Below are positions 12,470-24,814 of a stretch of 64,000 nt of DNA, piece after piece. The stretch spans positions 4,808,887-4,872,886 of the forward strand of contig CM022666.1 of NCBI GenBank assembly GCA_012295275.1, in the 5' to 3' direction. The stretch comes from Chrysomallon squamiferum (lineage: Eukaryota > Mollusca > Gastropoda > Neomphalida > Peltospiridae). Under the pieces are notes generated by a model. It did not search any database and was not told where the DNA came from. It saw nothing but the letters and a program-made list of their open reading frames with translations. Both the position numbers and the translations under genes were made by a program. The first letter of the stretch is position 1, and each line of letters opens with the position of its first letter.

Positions 12470-13068
12470 GGTTCATAATAAGACTAGGAAGGTTCAGAAC
12501 TAATGCGACTGGTAATTAGACGTGACGCGCTGATGTGGGCAGTGAATAACTAAACCGTACGAAGATTTAAACAAAAACATAAAACAGATCGACAAAATGA
12601 AAAATAATATAAAGGGATACAGCATTTTAAACTTAAACAGTGTCACTGTTATTCTGTTTAAGATTTGTATTTATAAATATATAAATGTGTATATATATAT
12701 ATATGTATATATATATATCATATTTATCTTATTTATTTATTATATTTACTTTAACTTATATCTTTTTTATAATACAAATGCATGTACCGGATTATATATA
12801 TATATATACACACACACATACATACATATATGTCTACTTTGTTTGAATCTATTTTTATTTTATTTTTATTTTGTTATATTTATTTATTTGCTCTAGGTTT
12901 CGTAGTTAAAGCATAGTCATTTAACATACTATGAATAAAATGAGCAAAGTTAATTTTTGTGTTTTGTTCATAAATAAACTGCATATTATAGTTGTTAATA
13001 GTAGTAGCAGTAGTTGCTGTTGTTGTTGTAGTTGTTGTTTTTGTTGTTGTTGCTACGATTGTTTTTGT
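12468..13068. other. AT-rich interval with (TA)n and block X edge
   Basis: Contains TA-rich runs near 12690-12720 and 12796-12810, then block X sequence from about 12845. The open frame at 12597-12896 is an Ile/Tyr-rich low-complexity product and is not supported as a gene. Confidence 0.5.
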
Positions 13069-13069
13069 T

Positions 13070-13460
13070 AAATATAGAGTACCGCGTAATTTCTAGTCCT
13101 GTGTCAACTGAGCCATAAACAACAAAAGGAAAACATGTAGTCTGTGTATCACACAGTGGAAAGTTCCAGCTCAAATTTGTCATCTTACACGTAATCAGAA
13201 TAAATAAGTGTAGTGATCCATCTATTATTACACAGCCAGGAATATATTATTGTTGTTTTATTTTTTCTTGCTACGATTGTTTATATTCAATATATAGTAC
13301 CGCGTAATTTCTATTCCTGTGACAACTAAGCCATAAACAACAAAAGGAAAACATGTAGTCTGTGTATCACACAGTGGAAAGTTCCAACCCGGATTTCTTA
13401 CTTCACACGTAATCAGAATAAATAACTTTAGTCATCCATTTATTATCACACAGCCAGGGA
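13070..13460. repeat. Tandem duplicate of a block X sub-unit
   Basis: Two adjacent copies of a unit of roughly 200 bp, each with taccgcgtaatttctatcc-like, gccataaacaacaaaagga and cagccagga(a/g)tat sequence. Other copies: 23880-24055, 37465-37560 and 51785-51955. Confidence 0.8.
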
Positions 13461-13612
13461 TATAAAATTGTTGTTGTTGTTGTTGCTATTTATTCAGTTA
13501 ATTAATGTATGTATTTTATTTATATGGAGATTATATTTATTTAATATTTATTATATACACAGATAATATTTTTTTCAATTAATTTTGTTAAATAATGTTT
13601 ACTGTATCTCAG

Positions 13613-13669
<57 letters not shown>

Positions 13670-14056
13670 TCTTTGGACAGTTGCCAGTGTTTCAAATAAC
13701 AACATATTCAAATTATGCTGTTGGTTTGTGTCACGTTAACGATTTCCGAGAATTAATAATAAATACTCTCTTTCTCCGGGAACAGGACTTTCCACCTAAG
13801 CTATAAACAGATGTGAGTCACTAGTTGAAATTTTATGGGAATCTTATTACTAGTAAACAGATTCAGAAAAGTATTGTTATAAAATAATAAATTTGTTGTT
13901 GTTGTTGTTGTTTGTGTTGTAGTTACTGTTGTTGAAAATTCAAATGAATATCGATACTTTTTTTTATATTTTTTAATGAAATGCTCGGTTGATTCATTAA
14001 CAAAGCAGTAACTAGGTCAGGAACGCCATTTGCAACACAAAGCACTATTCACAAAA

Positions 14057-14130
<74 letters not shown>

Positions 14131-14436
14131 TCTTGAGATTAAGGTTTCCGAGAAGAAACAACATTTTTCAAGAACCGAGCTTTTCCGTTACATGTAATCG
14201 TTAAATATAATATTCATAAATAAACAGACGTGAACTTATTACTTCTGTTGTACTGGTTGTTATTGTTGTAGTTCTTCTGATTATTCTGATTATTAATATT
14301 ACGATTGCTGTTGCAGCGTCATACTGATCACGTTTTCAGTAACTGATTCTAATCGATATATAACAATACTATCACGTGCCGGGATTTCCAGTAAGCAATC
14401 AGTATGTCAAGGTCGGTGTATATATAGAGAAGGAAC
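13461..14436. repeat. Block X remainder with (CA)n and (GT)n
   Basis: (CA)n at 13618-13668 and (GT)n at 14058-14127 are embedded in block X sequence. The interval ends at the left edge of the Tc1-like element. Confidence 0.7.
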
Positions 14437-14438
14437 TA

Positions 14439-15903
14439 TACTGTCCCAAAAAAAGAAACACAAAATAGTTGATTTCTTAGGTAACTACTGTAAACTGACA
14501 CATATCGATGTAAATAATGTATGAATAGAATGACACTTGGTGATTCAAACGTATAGCTTTTGTTACAGTCGCCAAAAAGCAGGTAACACAAAATAAAGGC
14601 TATGATCGTGTTTATTAGCCAAAACGTCCCCGCATGCAAACCACGTTACCAGTGCATGTGCACGTGCGGCATATGAAACTCGAATACTAGGGTTATAGAA
14701 ATGCAAGGTTTTCGAATACTTCTGTTCCTTATTTTTGTTCTGACCCAACATCAAACAAATGGCACGACTGAGTGAACCACAACGAAACAACGCCATCGGC
14801 CGTTTACAAGCTGGCGAATCCTTCTCGGCCGTAGCCCGGGTGTTCCATGTATCCCCAAGCACCATCTTGAGATTGTGGTATCGGTTGCAGCAACACCAAA
14901 CAACACGTGACCGTCCCAGATCAGGTAGACCACGTGTAACCACCAGGACCCAGGACCGCTATATACGGGTACTTCATCTACGGGAAAGAACCACCAGGTC
15001 TGCGTAGAATATCGGCTAGACAGTGCGCAATCGTTTAAGCGAGGTAGGTATTCGAGCAAGACGGCCTGTAAGAAGGGCGGTTTTGACTCGACAACATCGT
15101 CGACTACGACGTCAGTGGTGTCAAGTGCACAGAGTCTGGCCTTAATTACGATGGAGAACTGTCTGGTTTAGTGAAGAGGCTCGATTTCTGCTTCGTCGAG
15201 CTGATGGAAGATGTCGAGTTTACAGACGTCGTGGTGAACGTTTTTCTGCAAACTGCATACAGGAAGCGGACAGATTTGGCGGTGGTAGTGTGATGGTGTG
15301 GGCAGCAATCTCATACACTGGCAGGACCAACCTGGTTCACACCCAAGGCAACTTAACGGCACAGAGATAGCGAGATGAAATTTTGCAGCCACATTTCGTT
15401 CCAATTATGAATAATGGTAACGCTGTATTCCAGCACGACAATGCGAGACCACATACAGCCAGACTCACAACAGCGTACCTACACAACAATAACATTCAGG
15501 TCCTGCCCTGGCCCTCTAAATCTCCGGATTTGAACCCTGTAGAGCATTTATGGGACGAGTTGGATAGACGACTGAGGCAGCATCAACCACAGCCACAGAA
15601 TCGTGTTCAGTTGGCATTATTACTACAGACAGAGTGGGCCACCATTCCACAAGGTGTAATTCGTAATGTCATTACTGCAATGGGAAGGAGATGTCAGGCA
15701 GTTCTGGACTTCCATGGTGGGCACAAAAGATACTGATATTATACTGTTATAACCTTGAACTTTAACCTTTTCAATTTAATACCATCAATATTAATGAAAA
15801 GTGTGTGTAAAATGTGAACATTCTGCTCCTTTCTGTTGATCCAGTAGACAGATCTTCCCAAAGTCAGTAAGATCTACTTTTGCATTTCTTTTTTGTTAGA
15901 GTA
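14439..15903 (+). mobile_element. Tc1/mariner-superfamily element, degenerate
   Basis: A 1,465-bp element flanked by TA target duplications (14437-14438 and 15904-15905). Imperfect terminal inverted repeats begin TACTGTCCCAAAAAAAGAAA at the left and TACTCTAACAAAAAAGAAAT at the right (reverse complement). A paralogous uninterrupted site (aggaacTAtcacg) at about 46300-46310 supports the ends. It contains one decayed transposase gene. Confidence 0.85.
14759..15736 (+). pseudogene. Tc1-like transposase, inactivated
   Basis: Starts MARLSEPQRNNAIGRLQAGE, a helix-turn-helix DNA-binding start of the Tc1 type, followed by a PRSGRPR linker. The catalytic region follows: WFSEEARF where the first aspartate is expected (SDE in active relatives, E here), FQHDNARPH for the second aspartate, and SPDLNPVEHLWDEL with the final glutamate. 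The 325-codon frame is broken by stops at 15005 and 15017 (inside a pair of compensating indels), 15143 and 15368. The protein end (GHKRY) is intact. The element cannot supply its own transposase. Confidence 0.88.
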
Positions 15904-15964
15904 TATCATCTGATGTAAATTTAGCTTTCATGGATCCATGCGTATAGGTTAGGTCACGAACATT

Positions 15965-16110
15965 TTTGCAAACTACGTTACCAGTGCATCTGCACGTGCG
16001 CAGCATGAAACTTGAATACTAGGGTTATAAAAATGCTAGGTTTTCGAATACTTCTGTTCCTTATTTTTGTTCTCACCCAACTTCAAACAAATGTCACGAC
16101 TGAGTGAATC
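15965..16110 (+). mobile_element. Partial second copy of the Tc1 5' region
   Basis: Matches 14637-14776, the leader and first codons of the transposase, with scattered changes (atgTcacgac where the start ATGGC stood). It then returns to host sequence related to 46340. There is no inverted repeat and no remaining coding sequence. Confidence 0.8.
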
Positions 16111-16500
16111 CATGCGCATACGTATTAACAAGGGGTTAGGTCACGAAAAAATTGTGTCCTATTTTTGTGGTACTACAGTGTTTTTATGCTGTGTACTGGT
16201 AAAAAAATGTTAAAATATAAGGTTATTCAACTTACTGGGTAAAAAGAATTAAGCTGGGTAAACGTGCATTGTGGAACATCTACGAACGTGCATACTATTA
16301 TGTCAGTTTAATTAATCTTTGCAGTCAATTCTTGCATGACACTAATCAGAGCAGAGGTGAGCTGGAAAAATAACAACAAACACAAACAACACCAAAACAA
16401 AAAACACCAAAACAAAAAACACCAAAATAAAAAAAAAATAAAAAAAAACAATAACAAATAAAAATAACAATACAAGCAAATCACAAGGAAAACATAACAA
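16111..16500. other. Non-coding interval with A-rich tract
   Basis: 16140-16330 is related to 46340-46600 and 57400-57570. 16376-16480 is an A-rich run with aacaacaccaaaac repeats. No gene is seen. Confidence 0.5.
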
Positions 16501-17260
16501 CTGACTATTAACCAGGTAGTTTGTTATTTTTCATTCAATCACTCTTCAGTAGTCTAATCCTAAGTAAATTACAAAAAATGTAATCCAGAACATCTACATT
16601 ATCTAATTTCAAATGTCCTAATACACTCCAGCTATTCACTGTAGTGTGTATCTACACAAGATCCACGGAGGCGCACAGTCATGAAAAATAGATTATTCCC
16701 TGACCGAAAAATACTGTTTATTTGTATTCATTTGTTTTTAAAATTGTATAGTTGATCGTCGTGTTTACCTGGACTAGAGTTAACAGGTGTCTGGTATTTC
16801 AAGCAGGTAGTGAAATGAGATATCGCTGCAAACCACACGTTACGTGTTCATTCACAGCCAGCGAGGTCACTGTAGCTTTGACTCAGAGTGAACACGTTGA
16901 CATTGCATTTTCTAACAACTGCGTCGCTTAGATAAACAGCTGTTTATAAACACTGCTCGAGTAGACCTACTTTTAAAGATAAAGAGTGCACTGGTGAGTT
17001 TTAAAGCTTTTCCATTGAGCTACCTTTGTTATTGTCCGGCTTTTCAGACAGCAAATAAAACAGTCAAGGACGACTGCTTAACTATTAAAACGTAAACATG
17101 ATAGATGTGTGTGAATGTGCACGTATGTAGGTGTATCTATATAAGTATGTGATATGTGCATGGTTATATAACAGCAACATTTAACATACTCTGTATAAAG
17201 TTAAAAAAAAAAAATTCTTCATAATATAAAAATTAAATCATGTCACTGACTGGTGTAGAA
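16500..17260. repeat. Duplicated non-coding block Y
   Basis: Shares many words with 26430-27200 (for example ctattaaccaggtagtttgt, ggttatataacagcaa). No exon is seen. Confidence 0.65.
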
Positions 17261-17796
17261 GTAAACAGTAAGTTGAAAAATGCTCTAATTAATTTTAATT
17301 CTTATTACAAAAACAAAAAAAGATTGGAAGAAAAAAAAAAAAGAACAAGAAAATTACAAATGCAGAACAAGACATTTGTAATACTTTTAAAGTAACTATT
17401 CAAGTAATACAAAATAATGAACAGGTGACAAGAGGTATCTCTGTAGTCTTTATTTAACGACAATAACAGAAGCAATAAATAATTCTAATGAATATAGTGA
17501 TGATGATAAATTTAATAATAGTAGTAGCAGCAGCACTAATATAAATAGTAGTATTAAGTATAATTCTAATGATGATGATTATATAGTAATAGTAGTGGCA
17601 GTAGTAATAGTGATGATGATAATAAAATTAATAATCATAATATTATGATTCTATAATGCTTCTAAAAAACAAGAGAATGCTTTAAATAGATTGTTTATTA
17701 TGCAAGCTGATACATGAAATTTTAACTGCAACATTATATATATATATATATATATATATATAACATCCTTTTTAAAAGGAACATCCATTCCATTTA
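17261..17796. other. Low-complexity AT/AGT-rich interval
   Basis: A-rich tracts near 17305-17365, AGT/GAT-rich sequence at 17505-17650 and (TA)n at 17737-17762. No gene is seen. Confidence 0.6.
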
Positions 17797-18196
17797 CCGT
17801 ATATACTTGTGTATAAGTCGAATTTTTGGGAGACTATATTAAGGTAATTTTTGGGGGGTCGACTTATACATAGGTAATGCTTTTGTAGCTTTGTAGCTGT
17901 TGCTGAAGAGTCGCCATTTTGGAAACCGTCAGTACGGCGTTATGCCTTACGGCGTCTTGCAATGATTTAGGCTATAGCTCATGTAATACATGCATTTACG
18001 GTATGTTCGTGCAAGTTATGTTACAGTAGGCGTACAATGTAGGCCTTCATGGCACTGTAACTGGTCTAAAAATAGTGTAGGTGCCTGGAATCTACAGTCG
18101 ACTTATAAACAAGTAATACCTAAAATGACGCAATTTTTGGTCTTAAAATACACATCGACTTATACATAAGGTCGCCTTGTACACAAGTATATACGG
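17797..18196. mobile_element. 400-bp MITE with TA target duplication (MITE-1)
   Basis: The left end CCGTATATACTTGTGTATAA and the right end (reverse complement) CCGTATATACTTGTGTACAA are near-perfect inverted repeats, each bounded by TA. Subterminal gtcgacttatacata motifs also recur in inverted orientation. No open frame of note, so it is non-autonomous. Confidence 0.8.
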
Positions 18197-18204
18197 TATA
18201 TACA

Positions 18205-18721
18205 AAATCACTGAATACAGCACACATTCATTTTACGTAGAACATTCCTAGAACACATTCACTGTACAAAGAAAAGCCACTATGCATGGAGTATTCATTA
18301 TCATTGAACACATAAAATTAATTATCTTTACAACATCCATAGATGTACATGTACAAAATATCAGCTATACAAAAACATCTAGAAAAGAACATCCATTGTG
18401 TACAGAACATCCACCATACAAGAACAGTCACTGTTCACTGAACATCTACTGTACTTGAGAATCAATGTACAGTGTATACAAAACATCTGTACAAGATCAT
18501 CATTTTACACAAGACATAGACTGTAGAACATCTACTGTATGCAGAACATCCAGTGTATGCAGAACATCCACTGTATTCAGAACATCTACTGCAGAAGAAA
18601 ACATATTGCACATAGAATATCAACTGTACTAGAGCATCCATTGCACAAAGAATATCCAGTGTTGAAGAACATCCATTGTACACAGAACATCTATTGTATA
18701 AGAATATCCATTGCACAATGT
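18205..18721. repeat. Minisatellite of about 19-21 bp (gaacatcyactgtacaa), copy 1
   Basis: A degenerate tandem array of units like agaacatctactgtacaa and gaacatccattgtacata. Sister arrays: 27217-27636, 39930-40402 and 59400-59973. Each is followed by the same aaacctgaagcagagt sequence. Confidence 0.9.
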
Positions 18722-18863
18722 AAGTAAAACCTAAATTAATAGTAAATAAAACCTGAAGCAGAGTCCATCTTTTTGTGAATGATGACGATTTGCAATGATT
18801 ATTTTATTAATTAAATTCCCTGATGATGATGTAGACAATAAAATTCAGATGGAGGCTGACAGT

Positions 18864-19063
18864 NNNNNNNNNNNNNNNNNNNNNNNNNNNNNNNNNNNNN
18901 NNNNNNNNNNNNNNNNNNNNNNNNNNNNNNNNNNNNNNNNNNNNNNNNNNNNNNNNNNNNNNNNNNNNNNNNNNNNNNNNNNNNNNNNNNNNNNNNNNNN
19001 NNNNNNNNNNNNNNNNNNNNNNNNNNNNNNNNNNNNNNNNNNNNNNNNNNNNNNNNNNNNNNN
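18864..19063. other. Assembly gap (200 N)
   Basis: Exactly 200 N, probably a placeholder length. It interrupts the short gatgatg-type repeats and is followed by a 21-bp tandem repeat (taatagtacagtaataatga) at 19064-19138. Confidence 0.98.
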
Positions 19064-19139
19064 TACAGTAATTATGACTAACAGTACAGTAATAATGACT
19101 AATAGTACAGTAATAATGACTAATAGTACAGCAGTACTG

Positions 19140-19345
19140 ATTGAATGAGGCTTCCTGCGCTTCGTTGTTAATTACTCTTATTCAGTTCATGTATCGCCAG
19201 CAATTATGTAATCATTTCAAATCATATTCCAATAGCATAACTAATTATTAATGGAACAAATATAAAAATATATGTAAAAAGGTTAGATATACCAACATTA
19301 CAATTCACAAAAAACCACAAATTATTATTATTATTATTATTATTA

Positions 19346-19376
<31 letters not shown>

Positions 19377-19540
19377 ACCCCCACTGAAGACTTTAAAGAA
19401 AGATCCAAGTATATCTAATATTAATGTTTCACGATAAAGTTAAACTAAAAGAATCGTTTTATATATACAAGTCCATAGATACAGTGGGCGTACAGAAAAT
19501 TATATATGAAGAGTTATAATTCATGCCTCTCGAAACAGTT
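19140..19540. other. 3' flank of TNF-B with (ATT)n
   Basis: (ATT)n at 19320-19377. The remainder is AT-rich and non-coding. Confidence 0.6.
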
Positions 19541-20254
19541 TTACAGCATATACAGGCCAAAGTAGGTTGTCTTAGGATCTCTCAAAATTCTGTTCACAAC
19601 TGATGTTCTCACCACTACAGTGTCATTGGCTTTCAGGTAGTAAACAGCTCCAATGTAGGAAGGAACAAAAGCTTCCTGATATCTTCGTACTTTGCATGTT
19701 GTTTGGGGATTTCTGTAGAGGACTTCATAATTTGGATATTTTTCAATTGAGTGACACAGCCTAGCGTATTCCAGCTCTCTGACTTGGTTGGCATGGAATA
19801 AAACGTTGCTGTATATGAAGTAGTAAGCAGCGTGTTTGACTTGAATCCCGTCAGCGACAACAGCTGCAGCTCCTTTCACAAACGATCTTTTACCAGACGA
19901 CGTCCATTTGATGAGAGGCTTCGAAATGTCTGAAAAGTTTGTAAGAAGAAATTATTTTTAAATATTATTTTTATTTTAAATCGTCAACAGTGGTAGTTAG
20001 TATTACTAATGTATTTCTATAACTACTACAAACTCCTGCTATTGACTACTTTAGTATCATCATTGATATTTTTACTACTAACATGCTAATACTATTGTTA
20101 TCAAAGATTCTTCTATTATTTCCTAACCACTAATAATAACTATGTGATTACTACTACAACTACTTTTACCAGACCAACTACTACTATTACTTCTATTTTA
20201 CTACTACCACATTTATTATCAAATCATCTATTTTAACACAGTACAATTACTCTG

Positions 20255-20288
<34 letters not shown>

Positions 20289-20647
20289 TGCTCTACTACT
20301 ACTATTACGAGTAATCTACTACTACCACTACTTCTACTACTACTGCTGCTAACACCGCCTCTAATATTTGTTTTCTTACTTTTGTCATATGTTGCTGTGA
20401 CATCCATTTGTAGATGAGCCGATGTCTTGACATTGCTTTTATTATTCAGACTGTAAGCGACCTCTCTGATCTGTTTAAGATTCTGTTCTGAAATATATAT
20501 ATATATACACAGACACATGTAGACTACAGATACCTGTATAAATATATAGATACATCGATACATACACAGATTCGTACACATTGTTTTTATTATCTAAATT
20601 CAAAAGATCAGCGACATCTCTGAGCTGCTTTAGTTTTGGTTCTAAAA

Positions 20648-20681
<34 letters not shown>

Positions 20682-21456
20682 AATATACATTTGTACATGT
20701 TTACATACTTAGACTATACACAAATATGCACGAACATACAAATACATAATTATATAAACTTTTGTGGATATTTAAATATGAGTGCCTGAATGTTTCTGTT
20801 TGTGTGTAGATCCTTTTCTGTGTATCTGGCTGTGTTTGTGTATGTATGTGTTTATAATTTTCTTGTGTGTATCTGTGTTTCTGCGACTTTGTGTTTTTAT
20901 GTATGTCTGAGAGTGTATGTGTCTGTGTTAACTTACCACTTTTCTCAGCTTTTGTGTGACTTTCGCTCAGTTTCTACAAAGAATAACCAACTTGAAACTA
21001 AATAAATATTTTTCTGCACTATTAATTTCTCCTTTTCATAATTCAAATATTATTTCATTTATAAAGAATTTAACTTTTTATTATTTTTATAGAGAATTAC
21101 CTTGTTTCTTAATTTCATATCTACAGAAAACAATATTTTTTTCCATTTAGTGTATTTATGGAATATAAGTTTTTAGAACTAAATACAGAATTTACCTTTT
21201 TCATAATTTCACTCATCACTTTTTCTCCATCTCTGTAACAGCAATACGTGATATTGTTCCTGGTTCTGGTCGTAGATTTGTCATCACAACAGTTTTCTCT
21301 TGGTTTGCACGAGATTTTCACACACAGTTCCTTGTCAAACAACAAGCTGGTTTCACTGTTCAGAAATTCGTTTAATGTTCCAGATGCAATGAAACTGATG
21401 AGTATGAAGTTTAGTACCATAAGAGAAATGGCAAGGACTGGATGAACTGGTACCAT
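19541..21456 (-). CDS. TNF-superfamily ligand, copy B (TNF-B)
   Basis: Coding exons 21456-21196, 20973-20937, 20487-20380 and 19929-19541 have the same lengths (261, 37, 108, 389 nt) and phases as TNF-A and give 264 aa. The 5' acceptor of the first coding exon is at 21492-21493. Signal-anchor VLAISLMVLNFILISFIA; stalk cysteines conserved with CKPRENCC where others have CKPGENCC; linker EQNLKQIREVAYSL; TNF homology domain from TSAHLQ to TYFGLYML. All splice sites of the four exons are consensus, so this copy looks functional at the coding level. Its upstream region carries a strongly expanded AT repeat, and the first-exon donor seen in C and D appears deleted here. Confidence 0.87.
20578..20641 (-). 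pseudogene. Duplicated partial exon 3 in TNF-B intron 2
   Basis: After an acceptor (cttttag) comes a diverged copy of the first half of exon 3, reading EPKLKQLRDVADLLNLDN. The second half (the TSAHLQ region) is missing. A possible GT after 62 nt would break the frame, so it is treated as a pseudo-exon. Equivalent copies: 34487-34549 and 48940-49002; none is seen in TNF-A. Confidence 0.65.
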
Positions 21457-21493
21457 TTTGTGTAACAACTTTTATTTCCTTTAGAAGTAATCT

Positions 21494-22560
21494 GTAAAAC
21501 ATAACCCAAAGAAAACAAAAAGTTATTAGTAATAAATAATACCAAGATAAATACACACACCCGCACACGTACACAGACACAATATACACACACTTATATA
21601 ACACATTATTTCAGCAATCCAAAAATATACACTTGTACATACACAAATATGAAACTTAAAAAATTCACATACAATATACACACGTACATATAGTTCTGTA
21701 TAATATTCTTTCAAAGAAAAAAGTTAAATAAATAATATCAAGATATATTTACATTGATAATATTCATAGGCGATGTCAAAAAAAAATAAAAAATAAAAAA
21801 AATAGCAAAGGTTTCTCTTTTGAAAATGCGAGGCCTGATTTATCAATTTTCAGTGAATGCTTTGTAAGCCACTGTGTACAAATACTCACCACTGAAATCC
21901 AATATGACAGCACAGCGATGTGTACTGGAGCAGATAATCCTCCTGATAAAGACCTTGGTATCTGATGTCACAAAATTTGTTTCCAATTGTTGAGGAGTGT
22001 AAGGAGTAGAGTTTTTCGTACGAAGTTATTTATATCACTGGAAAGAGGTAGGATTTTAAAGAAATAATTAAAAATATATATATTGTTTTTTCTCTTAAAA
22101 CAAATGTATAGGCAAAACTTTGATTGTAGATTGTCAATCAAAGATGTAACTTTACAAGAATGAAGACAATGTAACAAAATGAAAGTAAGTGAAAAACAGT
22201 TTGAGTTAGCAAAGCGCGCAACAAATACTCAATACCGTGAAGTGCAATAAATATCCAATCAAGACGCAGTATTTTGATCACGTGACTAATGAAGGCGATA
22301 ATGGCTCGTTTCCAGTATCCTACAGCCAAAACATCTTATTTTTCTAAGAAGTTAGAAAACAGTTCGGGCTCGATAGATTTTGATGGTTTAATTAAATCAC
22401 TAAAATGTGTTTTTGTTGTGAAAAATTAAAAAACAAACAACAACACTCGGTGAACTCGGGTAGGGCTTAATAGCGGAAAGTTCTACGTTCAGCGGACAAA
22501 TTTGACAAGCCAGACCGTATCGACCTTACGGGGATTTTTTTTTTTTTTTTTTTTTTCAAA
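21494..22560. other. TNF-B 5' intron, first part
   Basis: AT-rich. 21850-22050 is shared with 35860-36060 upstream of TNF-C (ccactgaaatccaatatgac), and 22380-22480 with 36300-36370. A poly(T) run lies at 22530-22556. No exon can be supported. Confidence 0.45.
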
Positions 22561-22739
22561 TTAAGATAATATCACTTAATATTATACAAATGAAATTAGG
22601 GCGTGGAAAAATCCTAAACAGCAAAATGAACTGGTACATTAAGGTGCACATTTTCGGTGTAATATCACTTAATATTACAAGTCGGTGTAATATCACTTAA
22701 TATTATACTATACACATGAAATTAGGGCGTGCATAAATC

Positions 22740-23335
22740 CTAAACAGCATAGTGAAATTATAATTTTATATAAATATATATAACCTATGAAATAAGTGAA
22801 ATTAAAGTTTTATATAAATATATATAATCAATGAAATAACTGAAATTATAATTTTATATAAATATATATATATAACCTATGAAATAACTGAAATTCAAAT
22901 TTTATATAAATATACATAACCTATGAAATAAGTGAAATTATAATTTTATATAAATATATATAACCTACGAAATAAGTGAAAATATAATTTTATATAATTA
23001 AATATAACCTGTTAAATGAGTGAAATTATACTTTATATAAATATATATAATCTATGAAATCAGTGAAATTATAATTTTATGTAAATAAATTTAACCTGTG
23101 AAATCAGTGAAATTATACTTTTATATAAATATATATAACCTATGAAATAAATGAAATTATAATTCTACATAAATATATATATGCTATGAAGTAAGTGAAA
23201 TTATAATTTTATATAAATATATATAACCTATGTAATAAGTGAAATTATAATTTTATATAAATATATATAACCTATGTAATAAGTGAAATTATAATTTTAT
23301 ATAAATATATATAACCTGCCTCTGTGTTTATAACT
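22740..23335. repeat. Expanded 45-50 bp AT-rich tandem repeat upstream of TNF-B
   Basis: About a dozen copies of a unit like gtgaaattataattttatat plus aaatatatataacctatgaa. Short versions occur upstream of TNF-A (3205-3300), TNF-C (37030-37250), TNF-D (51245-51360) and the orphan promoter (10630-10710), so it is a part of the duplicated unit that expanded here. Confidence 0.9.
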
Positions 23336-23379
23336 TTATATAAAGATATATCTGTTTGAAATAAGTAAAACATTTAGGA

Positions 23380-23425
23380 CAGAGGCTGCCTCTCTGACAG
23401 GCTTCGTTGATTTTTATAGCAGCTA
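23380..23425 (-). promoter_or_regulatory. TNF-B candidate core promoter
   Basis: The minus strand carries GCTATAAAAATCAACGAAGC with the TATA core at 23410-23418, followed by CTGTCAGAGAGGCAGCC as upstream of TNF-C. The AG|GTATGT donor that follows in C and D is absent; the sequence runs from gtcc straight to taaatg. Confidence 0.45.
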
Positions 23426-23429
23426 CTTT

Positions 23430-24790
23430 GAAAAAGTCGTATGACGTCGTCGACCTCCTTTCAGAGAATAATAATTTTCTTCGGGTAACTGGGCTTTCCA
23501 CCCAAGCTGTATGTAGATATCAGTCAAGCGTATTACTTTGAAAAGATCGTATCATATTTTCTACCAGCTCACTCGATCATTTTTGATTGGCTAAGAGTAA
23601 ATGTCGTCTGCTTTATTTAAGTTTATTACTTAATGTTTTTTCTTCTGTCGTTTTTAATTTTTCGCTATAGATTTCGTATAGTCATTTAATATACTATGAA
23701 TAATATGAGCAAAGTTATTACATGTATTTTTTTGTCTGTTTGTATTGTTCATAAATAAACTTCATATTATAGTAGTTATTGCTATAATAGTAGTAGTAAT
23801 AGTGGTAGTTGTTGTTTTAGTTGTGGTAGTAATAATAGCTGTTGTTGTTGTTGCGGCTGGTTTTGTCGTTATTGTTAAATAAAGGGTACAGCGTAATTTC
23901 TATTCGTGTGTCAACTAAGCCATAAACAACAAAAGGAAAACATGTAGTCTGTGTATCACACAGTGGAAATTTCCAGCCCGGATTTGTCATCTTACACGTA
24001 ATCGGAATAAATAAATGTAGTCATCCATTTATTATTACACAGCCAGGAATATAAAATGTCTCAGAAATATCTCCCAGTGACAGAAGACTCTTCTGTTTGT
24101 AAATGTCACTTGTAGCATGACTGTTGATTCAGTCTGCCGAATAAAAAAATAAAGAAATAAAGAAAAAAATAAATGAGCGAAATATAGTAAAATAAAATAA
24201 AAACAAAAATAAAATAAAATAAAACAAATGAAAATATTTTTTTGAAATAAAATAAATAAGAATACAAAATTGTAAAAAATTAAGTAAAATAAATAAATAA
24301 AGTAAAATATGCTGAATTAAAATTTTAAAACTAAATTCAAATAAAAATAAAATAAAAATACAAAATGATAAAAGTAAAGTAAAATAAATAAATACAGAAA
24401 GATATATTAATATAAATTAATTAATTAAAACAATGAAATAAATGAAATAAAATTGTAGTAGGTTAAAATAAAATAAATAAAGATAGAGTAAAATAAAAAA
24501 AAAAATAAACAACAAACAAACCGTAAATAAATAAATAAATAATTAAAAAAAAAAAGAAAAGGGAAATGATATATTCTGTCACATGGTGGACATTTATACA
24601 TAATCGGGATAAATAACTCAAGTCATCCATTTATTACTACAGGGCCAGGAATATGAAATGTCTCAGAAATATCTGCCTGTGACAGAAGAATCTTCCACTT
24701 GTAAACGTTACTTGTATCATGACTGTTGATTCAGTGGCTGGAAAAAAGTAACAATTTTTATATAACAAAATGTATGAATTTATAGAGTAT
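23430..24790. repeat. Block X copy and A-rich tract
   Basis: 23600-24060 and 24570-24740 are block X; 24130-24560 is a long aaataaaata low-complexity stretch. No gene is seen. Confidence 0.6.
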
Positions 24791-24814
24791 TGAATGTGGC
24801 ATCATAGTCTACAT

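Noticed and set aside
14751-15404. Minus-strand open frames across the Tc1 element
   Set aside because: Shadows of the plus-strand transposase, which has clear helix-turn-helix and DDE-region motifs.
18205-18721. Possible CRISPR-like array of short repeats
   Set aside because: Units are contiguous, degenerate and without unique spacers; the context is animal genomic DNA, so it is a minisatellite.
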